From: G963663315 sp965231905
GTDB taxonomy: Bacteria > Pseudomonadota > Gammaproteobacteria > Arenicellales > Poriferihabitantaceae
Assembly: GCA_965231905.1 (NCBI GenBank)
Contig: CBDDOO010000001.1
Location: 248,001 to 312,000, forward strand
Reading direction: 5' to 3'
Length of the DNA stretch: 64,000 nucleotides
The notes under the pieces are model-generated. The model saw nothing but the letters and a program-made list of their open reading frames with translations, was not told where the DNA came from and searched no databases. Shown in pieces: positions 52,020 through 60,937 of the stretch (positions are counted from its first letter, which is position 1; every line of letters begins with the position of its first letter). The position numbers and the translations under genes were made by a program.

Positions 52020-52352
52020 GTGACCAGGGACAGCCAATCATCGCAGGAATTGCGACAGACACCGCTTTACCGCGCGACCACCCGGCCGCTGATGGTGCTC
52101 GGCGCTGACCGTGAGTTGACGTTGATCCTGATGATTTTCAGCGGCGCCCTGGTATTCACCAGTCTGTCGATCGAAGCCACGATGATTGGGGCGTTTACCT
52201 GGTTTGCAGGTTTGTATCTGCTGCGTCAACTGGCGAAGCGTGATGCACAGATATCGCGAATTTTCCTGCGTTACTGGGTGCGTCACAGATCAATCTTCTA
52301 CCCGGCTGCAGCCCGGCCATCGGGCGACGGCTGGTTATCGGCGCGGCGATGA
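52020..52352 (+). CDS. trbD: Conjugal transfer protein TrbD (VirB3 family)
   Basis: The 110-residue protein begins with the typical PLYRATTRPLMVLGADRELT segment and has two membrane helices (LTLILMIFSGALVFTSLSI and MIGAFTWFAGLYLLRQL), as VirB3/TrbD does. It is a small inner-membrane part of the secretion channel working with TrbE. The start is GTG at 52020. The stop overlaps the trbE start by four bases (ATGA). Confidence 0.87.
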   Translation: MTRDSQSSQELRQTPLYRATTRPLMVLGADRELTLILMIFSGALVFTSLSIEATMIGAFTWFAGLYLLRQLAKRDAQISRIFLRYWVRHRSIFYPAAARPSGDGWLSARR

Positions 52353-54772
52353 AACTCAAACACCTGAAATCAAGGAGTCGGGCGCTGCCTGATTTGATGA
52401 ACTATGCCACGCTGGTTGGGTCAGGCGTGGCGCTTGGCAAGGACGGGTCGCTGATTGCGGGTTGGTATTTTCGTGGTCAGGACCTGACGGCACAAACAAA
52501 CGTACAGTTGAATGCACTGAACATCCGATTGAATGACAAGTTCAAGCGACTTGGTGATGGCTGGACACTGCACGTTGACGCCGTCCGACGCTCAACTGCC
52601 AGTTATCCATCGCCAGAGGTGGTGCACTTCCCCGACCCGGTGAGTCAGCGAATAGACAGCGAGCGGCGTAGCCAGTTCGAGCGAGACGGAGGTCATTTCG
52701 AAACCATCCATGCGATGGTATTGCATTACCTGCCCCCGGTGGTTGCACAGTCCCGGCTCGAACAGATGATGTATTCCAGGGACACTCAGCGAATGGATGG
52801 TGACAGTATTGCAACCAGGGTGTTGACCGATTTTTGCGGGTGGGTCACCGAATTCGCTGATTCCCTTTCGGACATTGCGGAAGTATCACCAATGACCGGG
52901 TATACGGTACCAGCAGAAACCGGGGAGGAAACGATTCGGGATGATCTGGTGGAATTTCTGGGGATGTGCATCATCGGTCAATACTATCCCGTCAATCTGC
53001 GCAGGGAAGCGCCATTCCTTGACGCTGTGTTGGGTTGTTATGATTTTACAGGCGGGCTTGAGCCAAAAATCGACGGCAGGCATTTGCGTATTGTGGCCAT
53101 TACCGGATATCCGCTATCGACCCATCCGGGTATATTGTCCGCCCTGGAGAATCTGGAGACAGAATATCGCTGGTCGAACCGATTCATCTATATGGATCAT
53201 GAAACGGCGAAAAAGGAATTAAACCGGTATCGTAGACAATGGCAGCAAAAGCAACGGGGTTTTAGCGATCAATTCCTGGGAACCCGCAGAGGCGCCACCG
53301 ACCGCGACGCTGTGAGCATGGTCAATGAGACCGAGAGCGCCCTTGCGGATGTGTCCAGTCTGGAAACCACATTTGGTTATTTGACCAATGTTATCGTCCT
53401 GACCTCTGAATCGCTTGACAGGATTGAAGAGGATGCGAAATATCTGATCACCGCCATTCGTAATCTGGGTTTCGGCGCGCGCCTTGAAACTGTCAACAGT
53501 ATCGAAGCCTGGCTTGGTTCGTTGCCGGGTCACAGTTATGCCAATATCCGCAGGCCGTTGGTCAGCACGATGAATTTGTCGGACCTGTTGCCACTGTCAT
53601 CGACCTGGAGCGGTAACCAGCATAATCCGTGCGATCGGTACCCGTCCGGCTCGCCTGCCCTGATTTACGCCGACGCCGCAGGCGCCACACCTTTCAGGCT
53701 GAACCTGCATGTCGGGGATGTGGGTCACACATTGATCATTGGCCCAACCGGAACCGGAAAATCGACACTGCTTGCTATGATTGCGGCGCAATTTCGCAAA
53801 TACCGGAACGCAAAAGTGTTTTGTTTCGATAAGGGATATTCGATCTACTGCCTGACCGAGGCGGTCGGTGGCATACACTATGATATTGGCGACCGCGATT
53901 CCAACCTGACTCTTTGTCCGCTGGCCGAATCGGATGTCAACTGGGCGGAAGGTTGGGTGCGCGACTGTTGTGAACTGCAACTCAGAGCTCCGCTGACGCC
54001 CGAACAAAGGAAGCAATTGCATGCCACCATGCAACATCTGGCTCATTCAAAGGAAAAGAGTCTGACCGATTTGCATACCCAGTTGCAGGATCAGGTATTG
54101 CGCGACGCACTGGCGCATTACACGCTACATGGCAATGCAGGGCATCTGCTGGATGGCGAATCGGACAATCTCGCGCTTTCGGATTTCACCTGTTTTGAGC
54201 TCGAAGCGCTGTGGTCATACTCTGACAGCGAAAAGCTGCCAGTGCTGTCCTATCTGTTTCACCGCATCGAACGGCAACTGACCGGGTCACCGTCGATCAT
54301 CATTCTTGATGAAGCCTGGGTGATGTTGGGGCATCCGGTATTCCGCGCGAAAATTGTGGAGTGGCTGAAAGTGTTGCGCAAGGCTAATTGCGCAGTCGTG
54401 ATGGCGACCCAGTCATTAACCGATGCCATCAATTCCGGCATTCTCGACGTTATTATCGAGTCGACCGCTACCCGGATATTCCTGCCCAATACCGCGGCCA
54501 ACTCCGAAGTGTCGCGGCCCATCTACCAGATGATCGGACTGAATCATGTGCAGATCGATATGATTTCAAGGGCTACGCCAAAAAAGCAATACTATGCCAT
54601 GTCAGCGGAAGGCAGCCGGCTGTTTGACATGACGCTGGGGCCGGTAGCGCTGTCATTTGCAGCGCAGTCGGGCGCTAATATCAAAAAGGAAGTGCAATTC
54701 ATGAAACATCAGTACGGAGCGCAGTGGATGGATTACTGGCCTGCAAACCGGGCAGGGAACGGACATGACTAG
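52349..54772 (+). CDS. trbE: Conjugal transfer ATPase TrbE (VirB4 family)
   Basis: The 807-residue protein has the VirB4/CagE N-terminal domain and an ATPase domain with Walker A IGPTGTGKSTLLAM (about 464-477), VFCFDKGYSIYCL and Walker B IIILDEAWVMLG (about 650). It is the largest ATPase of the P-type secretion system and helps assemble the pilus. Length is typical (about 815). It overlaps trbD and trbJ by a few bases at each end. Confidence 0.93.
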   Translation: MKLKHLKSRSRALPDLMNYATLVGSGVALGKDGSLIAGWYFRGQDLTAQTNVQLNALNIRLNDKFKRLGDGWTLHVDAVRRSTASYPSPEVVHFPDPVSQRIDSERRSQFERDGGHFETIHAMVLHYLPPVVAQSRLEQMMYSRDTQRMDGDSIATRVLTDFCGWVTEFADSLSDIAEVSPMTGYTVPAETGEETIRDDLVEFLGMCIIGQYYPVNLRREAPFLDAVLGCYDFTGGLEPKIDGRHLRIVAITGYPLSTHPGILSALENLETEYRWSNRFIYMDHETAKKELNRYRRQWQQKQRGFSDQFLGTRRGATDRDAVSMVNETESALADVSSLETTFGYLTNVIVLTSESLDRIEEDAKYLITAIRNLGFGARLETVNSIEAWLGSLPGHSYANIRRPLVSTMNLSDLLPLSSTWSGNQHNPCDRYPSGSPALIYADAAGATPFRLNLHVGDVGHTLIIGPTGTGKSTLLAMIAAQFRKYRNAKVFCFDKGYSIYCLTEAVGGIHYDIGDRDSNLTLCPLAESDVNWAEGWVRDCCELQLRAPLTPEQRKQLHATMQHLAHSKEKSLTDLHTQLQDQVLRDALAHYTLHGNAGHLLDGESDNLALSDFTCFELEALWSYSDSEKLPVLSYLFHRIERQLTGSPSIIILDEAWVMLGHPVFRAKIVEWLKVLRKANCAVVMATQSLTDAINSGILDVIIESTATRIFLPNTAANSEVSRPIYQMIGLNHVQIDMISRATPKKQYYAMSAEGSRLFDMTLGPVALSFAAQSGANIKKEVQFMKHQYGAQWMDYWPANRAGNGHD

Positions 54773-55568
54773 AGTCAGGCTCTGTGCTGTTTTCGTCAAT
54801 GCAGTTGGCAAGATTCTTTACAGCGGCTCTGGAGCGTTATTGTTTGCAGCCACGGCAACGGCGGGCGGCGCTGTCACCGGCGGCGCGACCGAGATCACAC
54901 AGTTGCTGAACAATGCCGAACTGGTGGCCCAGGTACATCAACAGCTTCGTACCTACCAGGCGCTGGCCGATGAGCTTCGGATCCTGCGCGACAATGAACG
55001 CATATTGACCGGGCATCATTTTGCCGATGCTCCGTCAACGGCTTTGATACAACTGCACCGGGCGATGCAAAACGACAACATCATCAGCTATCAGGCAGGC
55101 AGTATCAACGACGCATTCGCATTGAAATATCCCGGCTACAGGACTTTCATAACCGGAATATATGGCATCGAAAACGGTGGAAATGCCGGTTATGCGGCAT
55201 GGGACGCACAGAATCGGGCAAACATGGCGGCGGCGCTGAACACGGTCAATCTGAATCGGGATCAGGTTCTGGCCGAGGGTCAGATGCTTGATCTGATTGA
55301 CCGTCAGGCCAAAACTGCGAGAAGCCGCAAGGCGCTGATGCAACTCGGTAATGATCTGGCCCTGACCCAGGTGCGTCAGGCCAGACGTATGGAGAATCTG
55401 CTGCAAACCCAGATTGTGTTGCAGGCGAACTATCTTGCTGCCAGGCAGGCCAGGAGTAATCGCGGGCAGTCACGCAGAGAGTGGATGTATGAGTCTGATC
55501 GAAGACTCCGCGAGCAACTCAAGGGTCAGCGCAGGAAACAGGACCCGGACACGGATCTGTATCGGTAA
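54765..55568 (+). CDS. trbJ: P-type conjugative transfer protein TrbJ (VirB5-like)
   Basis: The 267-residue protein has an N-terminal signal sequence and begins its mature part with GGATEITQLLNNAELV, the TrbJ hallmark, followed by helical segments (QQLRTYQALADELRIL). TrbJ is a periplasmic, VirB5-like minor pilus component. In Ti-type operons it follows trbE directly, as here, with an eight-base overlap. The C-terminal 30 residues are very basic. Confidence 0.85.
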   Translation: MTRVRLCAVFVNAVGKILYSGSGALLFAATATAGGAVTGGATEITQLLNNAELVAQVHQQLRTYQALADELRILRDNERILTGHHFADAPSTALIQLHRAMQNDNIISYQAGSINDAFALKYPGYRTFITGIYGIENGGNAGYAAWDAQNRANMAAALNTVNLNRDQVLAEGQMLDLIDRQAKTARSRKALMQLGNDLALTQVRQARRMENLLQTQIVLQANYLAARQARSNRGQSRREWMYESDRRLREQLKGQRRKQDPDTDLYR

Positions 55569-55572
55569 TGAC

Positions 55573-56811
55573 ATGTTGATACGGGCGTTCGTCATGCTGG
55601 TCCTGCTGTGTTGGATGCCGACGGCGGCGTGGTCTGACCATTACGACCAATGTGCCGGCATCCACTCGGATACCGGAGATGAGGCAGAGTGTTTCCGTGA
55701 GGCGGATCGGGTGCTGGAAAACTTCATAGCCGCCAACCCGGATTTGTTTTCCGCTGAAAGGATCGTCTGGAACTTTATTGATAACACGAAGAAATGGAGC
55801 GGGGATATTGTCAGGATTGCCACTGCACTGTTCTGGTCGCTGGCGTTGTTTGAATTCATTCTGACCTTTTCGATGATGGCGGTCCGGGGTTCCGACCTGA
55901 ATGAATTTACGGTTGAGTTTCTGAAGCGCGTATTGATTATCAGCTTCGGCGTGTTCCTGCTGGAGAACCATCTGGCGCTTGAGCTGATCATCCAGGGCTT
56001 CCGTGATTCATCCTCGCTGGTGCGAGAAGGGCAAATCGGTCAGGAATACGCGCTCCAGGATCTGGTGGGAATTCCGCTCAATGTCGTCGGCAATATGCTC
56101 GACTCGATCAGGCCGTTGAATTTTGTCACCGACGCTCCGGAAATCCTGATGATCCTGTTCACGGCGGTGATCGTACTGTGGGCGCTGTCAGTGGCTGCGG
56201 TGCAACTGGCGCTGGTCCTCTGCGAGATGTATATCGTAATGGCTGTCGGCCTGCTGTCATTGGGGCTGTTCAGCCTGCAAATCACGCGCGAATACCCGAT
56301 GCGTTTTTTCGGTGGTCTGATCGGAACCGGCTTCAAGTTGTTTGCGTTGGAATTGATTATTGCGCTGGGCATTCGCATGGTTGAAGGGTGGGCAACCATG
56401 CCGGTCATGCACAGGGTCGGACCTTACATGCTGATGGCCGCCGCCGCGATTATGTACAAGGAAATTGCGGTTCGCATACCCGATTACATCCAGAGTCTGC
56501 TGACCGCTTCTCCGGGTTCCGGGGTCAGCGCCGCTGGCGCCGTCACTGCGGCGGGCGTGGTCGCCGGAGCACACGCCACCGGCGCGGCTGTTGCCGGCGG
56601 AAGTCTGGCAGGCGGGGTCATGTCTGTACGTGAAGCCGCTGCACTTGCCCGCAGCCAGGGTGCAACCGGGCCAGGAGAAATGAGTCGTAGTGTCGCTCGC
56701 AACCTTTTTGGTTCATGGGCCGACAACATGACCAACAAAAGCCCAATGGCTCGACAACTGCGTAAAAATCTGATGAAGAGCGAGCTTACGGAACAAGATC
56801 ACGAAAGGTAA
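55573..56811 (+). CDS. trbL: Conjugal transfer protein TrbL (VirB6 family)
   Basis: The protein (412 residues from ATG 55573) has a signal peptide (FVMLVLLCWMPTAAWS), a periplasmic stretch with cysteines, then at least five membrane helices, among them IATALFWSLALFEFILTFSM and LMILFTAVIVLWALSVAAV, and a glycine/alanine-rich C-terminal domain. This is the polytopic channel protein TrbL/VirB6. The open frame extends upstream to 55414, but that part overlaps trbJ and has no family similarity. trbK, the small entry-exclusion lipoprotein gene usually between trbJ and trbL, is missing. Confidence 0.88.
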   Translation: MLIRAFVMLVLLCWMPTAAWSDHYDQCAGIHSDTGDEAECFREADRVLENFIAANPDLFSAERIVWNFIDNTKKWSGDIVRIATALFWSLALFEFILTFSMMAVRGSDLNEFTVEFLKRVLIISFGVFLLENHLALELIIQGFRDSSSLVREGQIGQEYALQDLVGIPLNVVGNMLDSIRPLNFVTDAPEILMILFTAVIVLWALSVAAVQLALVLCEMYIVMAVGLLSLGLFSLQITREYPMRFFGGLIGTGFKLFALELIIALGIRMVEGWATMPVMHRVGPYMLMAAAAIMYKEIAVRIPDYIQSLLTASPGSGVSAAGAVTAAGVVAGAHATGAAVAGGSLAGGVMSVREAAALARSQGATGPGEMSRSVARNLFGSWADNMTNKSPMARQLRKNLMKSELTEQDHER

Positions 56812-57464
56812 TGACTGACCTTTATACACAAAACAGGACGGCATACAGCTCCGTACTCGAAAATGCGGCGAAAACGAGCGCCGGATGGCGGCTGTGCACA
56901 CTGATTGCGTTGTTGATATCACTGTGTGCTGTTGCGGGCATGGTTTACATTGGCGCCCAGGTCCGGACCCGCCCGGTACTGGTAGTGATGGACGAACACT
57001 ATATGCCAGTCGGCCTGTACCAGCCGGGCACCGGGCTGGCAGTCAATGATGAGCGTGTGACTAAAGCCTCGCTGGCCCAGTTCGTCTCGACCTGGCGCAT
57101 CGTGTCGATTGATGCGACGTTCCAGAAGCAAAGAGTGAACGATCTCGCCAAATTCATCGACAACAACTCTCCAGCATTCGCCAAGCTGCGTGATTACATC
57201 GTATCCGACTCCACCAACCCGTTGAAGCGAGCGACCTTTGAGACGGTCAGTATCCGCATCTCGAACGTCTTGCCGATCTCGCCAATGACGTGGCAGGTCG
57301 ACTGGGTCGAAACGGTAACACAACGGGGCAATGGTCAGGCTGTATCGAAGCGCTGGCAGGCTAACATTACGTTCGCTTTCATGGACGATGTGCCGGCAGA
57401 GATCCTGCTGACTAACCCTACCGGATTGTTGGTGTCGGACATCAACTGGGCGGAATCGATATGA
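56811..57464 (+). CDS. trbF: Conjugal transfer protein TrbF (VirB8 family)
   Basis: The 217-residue protein has a short cytoplasmic head, one membrane helix (LCTLIALLISLCAVAGMVYI) and a periplasmic VirB8-like domain with FVSTWRIVSIDATFQKQ, VETVTQRGNGQAV and a C-terminal NPTGLLVSDINWAES. It links inner- and outer-membrane parts of the channel. Its start codon overlaps the last base of trbL and its end overlaps trbG by four bases. Confidence 0.9.
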   Translation: MTDLYTQNRTAYSSVLENAAKTSAGWRLCTLIALLISLCAVAGMVYIGAQVRTRPVLVVMDEHYMPVGLYQPGTGLAVNDERVTKASLAQFVSTWRIVSIDATFQKQRVNDLAKFIDNNSPAFAKLRDYIVSDSTNPLKRATFETVSIRISNVLPISPMTWQVDWVETVTQRGNGQAVSKRWQANITFAFMDDVPAEILLTNPTGLLVSDINWAESI

Positions 57465-58468
57465 GCCGCTTGTCTTGTGGTTCATTCATACTCTTTATGG
57501 CATTTCATGTGGCGCCCGCACAGGCTCAGCTTCTATCCACAGAAGCGCCTGCGGCAGAGGGGGTCAACCAGCATGAAATTAATCAGACTGAGTCGGACGA
57601 TGGTTCCGGCGAGTATGACACTACGGCGGATTGGCAGTTGCCGGTTATTCCGGCAGCGCCACCTGTCATATTGACAACCCGCGAAGTGGAAGCGGTTCGG
57701 TTATCCCGCGGCTGGCAAAATCATTACTCGCCTGCCATGCTCGGACGCAACGGCAAAGTGGTTTACCATTTTGGCGAATCAAGCGCTCCGGTCATTACGG
57801 CGCCTGGTAATGTTACGCATATCGAACTTGAGCAGGGCGAGGTTTTGGTCGAAGACGGTATTTTTATTGGCGACAGCGTGAACTGGCGCATTATTCCGGT
57901 GGCGCAGGGCAAGGGAGAAGCGATGATCACGCATATTGTCGTCAAACCAACCTACGAAAACCTCGAAACCACCATGATTGCGATCACCAACCGGCGTAGT
58001 TACTACTTCCATCTGAAGTCAACCAAAGACCAGTTCATGGCTTCGGTTGGCTTTGAATACCCTGAAATCGAGGCCAGACGCTGGCATGAGTATGAACAGT
58101 CCGTCAACGCCGGGAAAAAAGTTGAAGTCAGCCAGCGCGAGGAGCGCACGATAGAAGTGACGCCGACGATCAGGCCGGATATCGACAATCTCGACTTTGG
58201 CTATTCGGTTTCAGGAGATAATCCACGCTGGAAGCCGGTGCGGGTCTACAATGATGGCCTGCGGGTGTATATCCAGATGCCGAAATCAATGCGACAGTCG
58301 GACGCGCCTGCATTTGTCGAGACCGGCCCCCGCAATACAGCGCAAATTGTCAACTATCGTCTGCGCCGGGGCACGTTCATTATCGACAAACTGTTCACCC
58401 GGGGCATGCTGATTACAGGCACGGGCCGAAACCAGCGCAAGGTCATCATCACTTACACCGGCGGATGA
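57461..58468 (+). CDS. trbG: Conjugal transfer protein TrbG (VirB9 family)
   Basis: The 335-residue protein has a signal peptide (FILFMAFHVAPAQAQ), a proline/acid-rich linker and the VirB9/TrbG/CagX domain: DSVNWRIIPVAQGKGEAMIT, MIAITNRRSYYFHLKST, RPVRVYNDG-like WKPVRVYNDGLRVYIQMP, and YRLRRGTFIIDKLF near the end. It forms the outer-membrane core complex with TrbH and TrbI. Length is typical (about 300-335). Confidence 0.92.
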   Translation: MSRLSCGSFILFMAFHVAPAQAQLLSTEAPAAEGVNQHEINQTESDDGSGEYDTTADWQLPVIPAAPPVILTTREVEAVRLSRGWQNHYSPAMLGRNGKVVYHFGESSAPVITAPGNVTHIELEQGEVLVEDGIFIGDSVNWRIIPVAQGKGEAMITHIVVKPTYENLETTMIAITNRRSYYFHLKSTKDQFMASVGFEYPEIEARRWHEYEQSVNAGKKVEVSQREERTIEVTPTIRPDIDNLDFGYSVSGDNPRWKPVRVYNDGLRVYIQMPKSMRQSDAPAFVETGPRNTAQIVNYRLRRGTFIIDKLFTRGMLITGTGRNQRKVIITYTGG

Positions 58469-58474
58469 TATCAG

Positions 58475-58963
58475 GTGGCCGGTTCAATTCAGATACCACG
58501 TTTTCCCACGATCCAGCGGTTTATCGCGTTGTACGCAATATCATTCAGTGTTGTCCTGTCCGGCTGCGCGACCAGCCCGGCGATTGTCAGGTCTTTGGAT
58601 GTGCCGGTCGAAGTCTCGGAGCGGGCGCTGGATGACCTGATCGTTACGGTGAGCAAACGATTCCCGCCGGCAAAAACACCCCTTGCCATTTACGATAATG
58701 ATCGGGACAAACGACTTGAACGGGTTTTGCGGGCTGCCGGATACGCAGTGCATCAGACAGACGGTATCAATCCTGTGACATTCTCGACACATTACCTACG
58801 CGAGTCGGCGATGTATCTGGGTGTTATCCGGGTAGGGTTGAGTTATACGCTTTCAAAACTCTATATTTTTGAGGGGGGAGAATTACGGGTCCATTCGACA
58901 TCATTATCAGACGAAGCAATCCCCCACTCGCCAGAAATAACCGGGGATTCGAGGCGTGATTGA
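58475..58963 (+). CDS. trbH: Conjugal transfer lipoprotein TrbH (VirB7-like)
   Basis: The 162-residue protein has a hydrophobic leader and a lipobox SGCATSPA (Cys near residue 27), then a small domain with SKRFPPAKTPLAIY and FSTHYLRESAMYLGVIRVG. The position between trbG and trbI, and the size, are those of TrbH, the outer-membrane lipoprotein of P-type systems. The start is GTG at 58475. It overlaps trbI by eight bases. Confidence 0.82.
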   Translation: MAGSIQIPRFPTIQRFIALYAISFSVVLSGCATSPAIVRSLDVPVEVSERALDDLIVTVSKRFPPAKTPLAIYDNDRDKRLERVLRAAGYAVHQTDGINPVTFSTHYLRESAMYLGVIRVGLSYTLSKLYIFEGGELRVHSTSLSDEAIPHSPEITGDSRRD

Positions 58964-60179
58964 TTCTGTACTCAGCGCCTCTGTCAGGCCAGGCACATAC
59001 AGCCATCGGTTGGGTGGCCGTCATTTGGGCGCAGTACCGATGGTCATTGCCGGCATTTTCGGGGTATTGCTGGTTGGTGGCCTGTTATGGGGCGCCCTGT
59101 CCCGTTTCCAGTCAGGCGATGAAAAAGCGATCAGCGACGCCAGGGTGGGAACCAGCGCCAGACCATCGTACGAATTGCCGAAGTTGCTCGACGAAAACGA
59201 CAATGACCTTGCAGGTGATATTCCCGAAGAACCCGATTCAGGCGCACACGATTCTGCGGTCATTTTCGTCCCGCCCGTCTCCAGCGCGCTCAAGGCGCAA
59301 CGCGAATACCTGCAGCAGCAAAGGATGCGCGAACTGCAAAATCGCACTTTGGGGCAGGAAAGCTCACCTTCGGTTTCAACATCTGAACTGAAAATATCCT
59401 ACGATACAGAAATAGCCGGGTCACCGTCAGCCGGGTCATCGCTGGATACAGATGTTTCACCAGGTTCAACACGGAGTCGAACTCTGGAAGCATTGCTGGC
59501 GGAAGCCGGGAGTCGTCCACAGGCTGATCCGGGTGGGCAGGCAGGAAAAATCAGCTTCCTCAAGGAACCGGATCAGGAGGCATGGTTGCCGCATATCCGT
59601 CAGCCGGATCTGGGTCGGCATACGCTCAAGACCGGCACCGTGATACCTGGTATTCTGGTTACCGGACTCAACTCCGATCTTCCCGGGGCGCTGATCGGGC
59701 AGGTATCGCAAAATGTATACGATACAGCCACGGGTCGGCATCTGCTGATTCCGCAGGGGGCAAAGTTGTACGGGACGTATGACAGTCGTATCAGTTATGG
59801 TCAGAACCGTGCGCTGGTTGCCTGGGATCGCATCATATTCCCCGATGCCAGCACCCTTGAACTGGGACGTATGCAGGGTTCCGACGGTTCCGGAACCAGC
59901 GGATTCAAAGATCAGGTTCAGAACCATTACCTGAAACTGTTTGGTCAGACATTCTTGCTTTCCGCGATTCAGGCGCTGCCGGCGCAGATATCGGATACAC
60001 CGACCACTATCGGCGCGGATGATGAATTCGGAAAAATCGCCGCTGCGAATTATTCAAAGATGGGTGAGAAGCTGATTGACAAGAACCTGTCGATACAGCC
60101 CACGATTCGTATCCGGCCGGGCTATCCATTCACGATTGTGGTCAACAGGGACATTCTGTTCACGGGGGCATACCTGTGA
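58956..60179 (+). CDS. trbI: Conjugal transfer protein TrbI (VirB10 family)
   Basis: The 407-residue protein has one membrane helix (VIAGIFGVLLVGGLLWGAL), a long periplasmic linker rich in Pro, Ser and Gln, and the VirB10/TrbI beta-barrel domain: LKTGTVIPGILVTGLNSDLP, RHLLIPQGAKLYGTYDSR, WDRIIFPDASTLELG and the C-terminal IRPGYPFTIVVNRDILF. It spans both membranes in the core complex. It uses a GTG start within trbH and its TGA overlaps the GTG start of the next gene. Confidence 0.93.
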   Translation: MIDSVLSASVRPGTYSHRLGGRHLGAVPMVIAGIFGVLLVGGLLWGALSRFQSGDEKAISDARVGTSARPSYELPKLLDENDNDLAGDIPEEPDSGAHDSAVIFVPPVSSALKAQREYLQQQRMRELQNRTLGQESSPSVSTSELKISYDTEIAGSPSAGSSLDTDVSPGSTRSRTLEALLAEAGSRPQADPGGQAGKISFLKEPDQEAWLPHIRQPDLGRHTLKTGTVIPGILVTGLNSDLPGALIGQVSQNVYDTATGRHLLIPQGAKLYGTYDSRISYGQNRALVAWDRIIFPDASTLELGRMQGSDGSGTSGFKDQVQNHYLKLFGQTFLLSAIQALPAQISDTPTTIGADDEFGKIAAANYSKMGEKLIDKNLSIQPTIRIRPGYPFTIVVNRDILFTGAYL

Positions 60180-60937
60180 AATTCAGATTGTTATCCTCGT
60201 ACCCGGTTGTATCCACGAGCCTACAGGCCACAATCGTGAATATTGTGCTGGTGGCGCTAATGATGCCCGTGGCCCACGGCGGAAGTCGATTCGAACTGGG
60301 TCAAATGCAACAAATAATGCCGGTGGCACAAGGAGAATACGTTGTGCCTGTTACTGTGTCGGCAGACGGCTATTCAACTTTCAGCGCCAGTATCTACGCC
60401 TCTCAAGATGTGATGCAGAGGATCAGGTGGCAGGCAGTCGAACGGAAATCCGGAGTCAATGTCGTCATCTCGATGACAAAACCCATTGTCACATCAAAAA
60501 GAATTACGCTGGTAGCCTACTATCAGGGCCGGGAGAGAATGCGGGAATACTGGCTGCAGCCGGTATCCGTTCCTCCACAACCAAAGATACCGGAAGAAAT
60601 ACAACCGGGCGTAATCGGGCAGGGACAGGCAGACAACGCAAAACCGGAAAAGGAAACCGAATGTCAGGAGTTACTGATAAAGGCAGGGTCCCTGTACGCC
60701 AATATCGAGAGACTGACGACGGACTGCGGTCATCGCTTCGGGATTTGGCATCCGGGTAATAGCCAGGATCTGGTCGACTGGATAGTCGGGGCCACAAGAC
60801 TGCTGGAGAATAACAAGGGCGCTGCCGGGTTGCTGGACATACTGAAAGAGGACTATGGATTACTGGGTGTGATACGCAGGGAAGGGAGCGAAAGCTATAT
60901 TGACTATCATGAATTGCCGGGAGGTCTTCGTCGATGA
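60176..60937 (+). CDS. PilL-like pilus protein with TcpQ-type C-terminal domain
   Basis: The 253-residue protein has a signal-like N-terminus (IVNIVLVALMMPVAHG), a middle domain of beta character and, from about residue 165, AGSLYANIERLTTDCGHRFG, then VDWIVGATRLLENNKGAAGL and LLDILKEDYGLLGVIRREG. The last part matches the TcpQ C-terminal domain found in PilL-type proteins of thin (type IVb) conjugative pili. It sits immediately before pilN, where pilL or pilM stands in R64. A GTGA overlap with trbI shows that the pil genes are joined to the trb operon. The call is moderate. Confidence 0.55.
   Translation: MKFRLLSSYPVVSTSLQATIVNIVLVALMMPVAHGGSRFELGQMQQIMPVAQGEYVVPVTVSADGYSTFSASIYASQDVMQRIRWQAVERKSGVNVVISMTKPIVTSKRITLVAYYQGRERMREYWLQPVSVPPQPKIPEEIQPGVIGQGQADNAKPEKETECQELLIKAGSLYANIERLTTDCGHRFGIWHPGNSQDLVDWIVGATRLLENNKGAAGLLDILKEDYGLLGVIRREGSESYIDYHELPGGLRR

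Noticed and set aside
55414..55572. Upstream extension of the trbL frame
   Set aside because: It lies inside trbJ, has no TrbL similarity, and ATG 55573 gives a proper signal peptide right after the trbJ stop.
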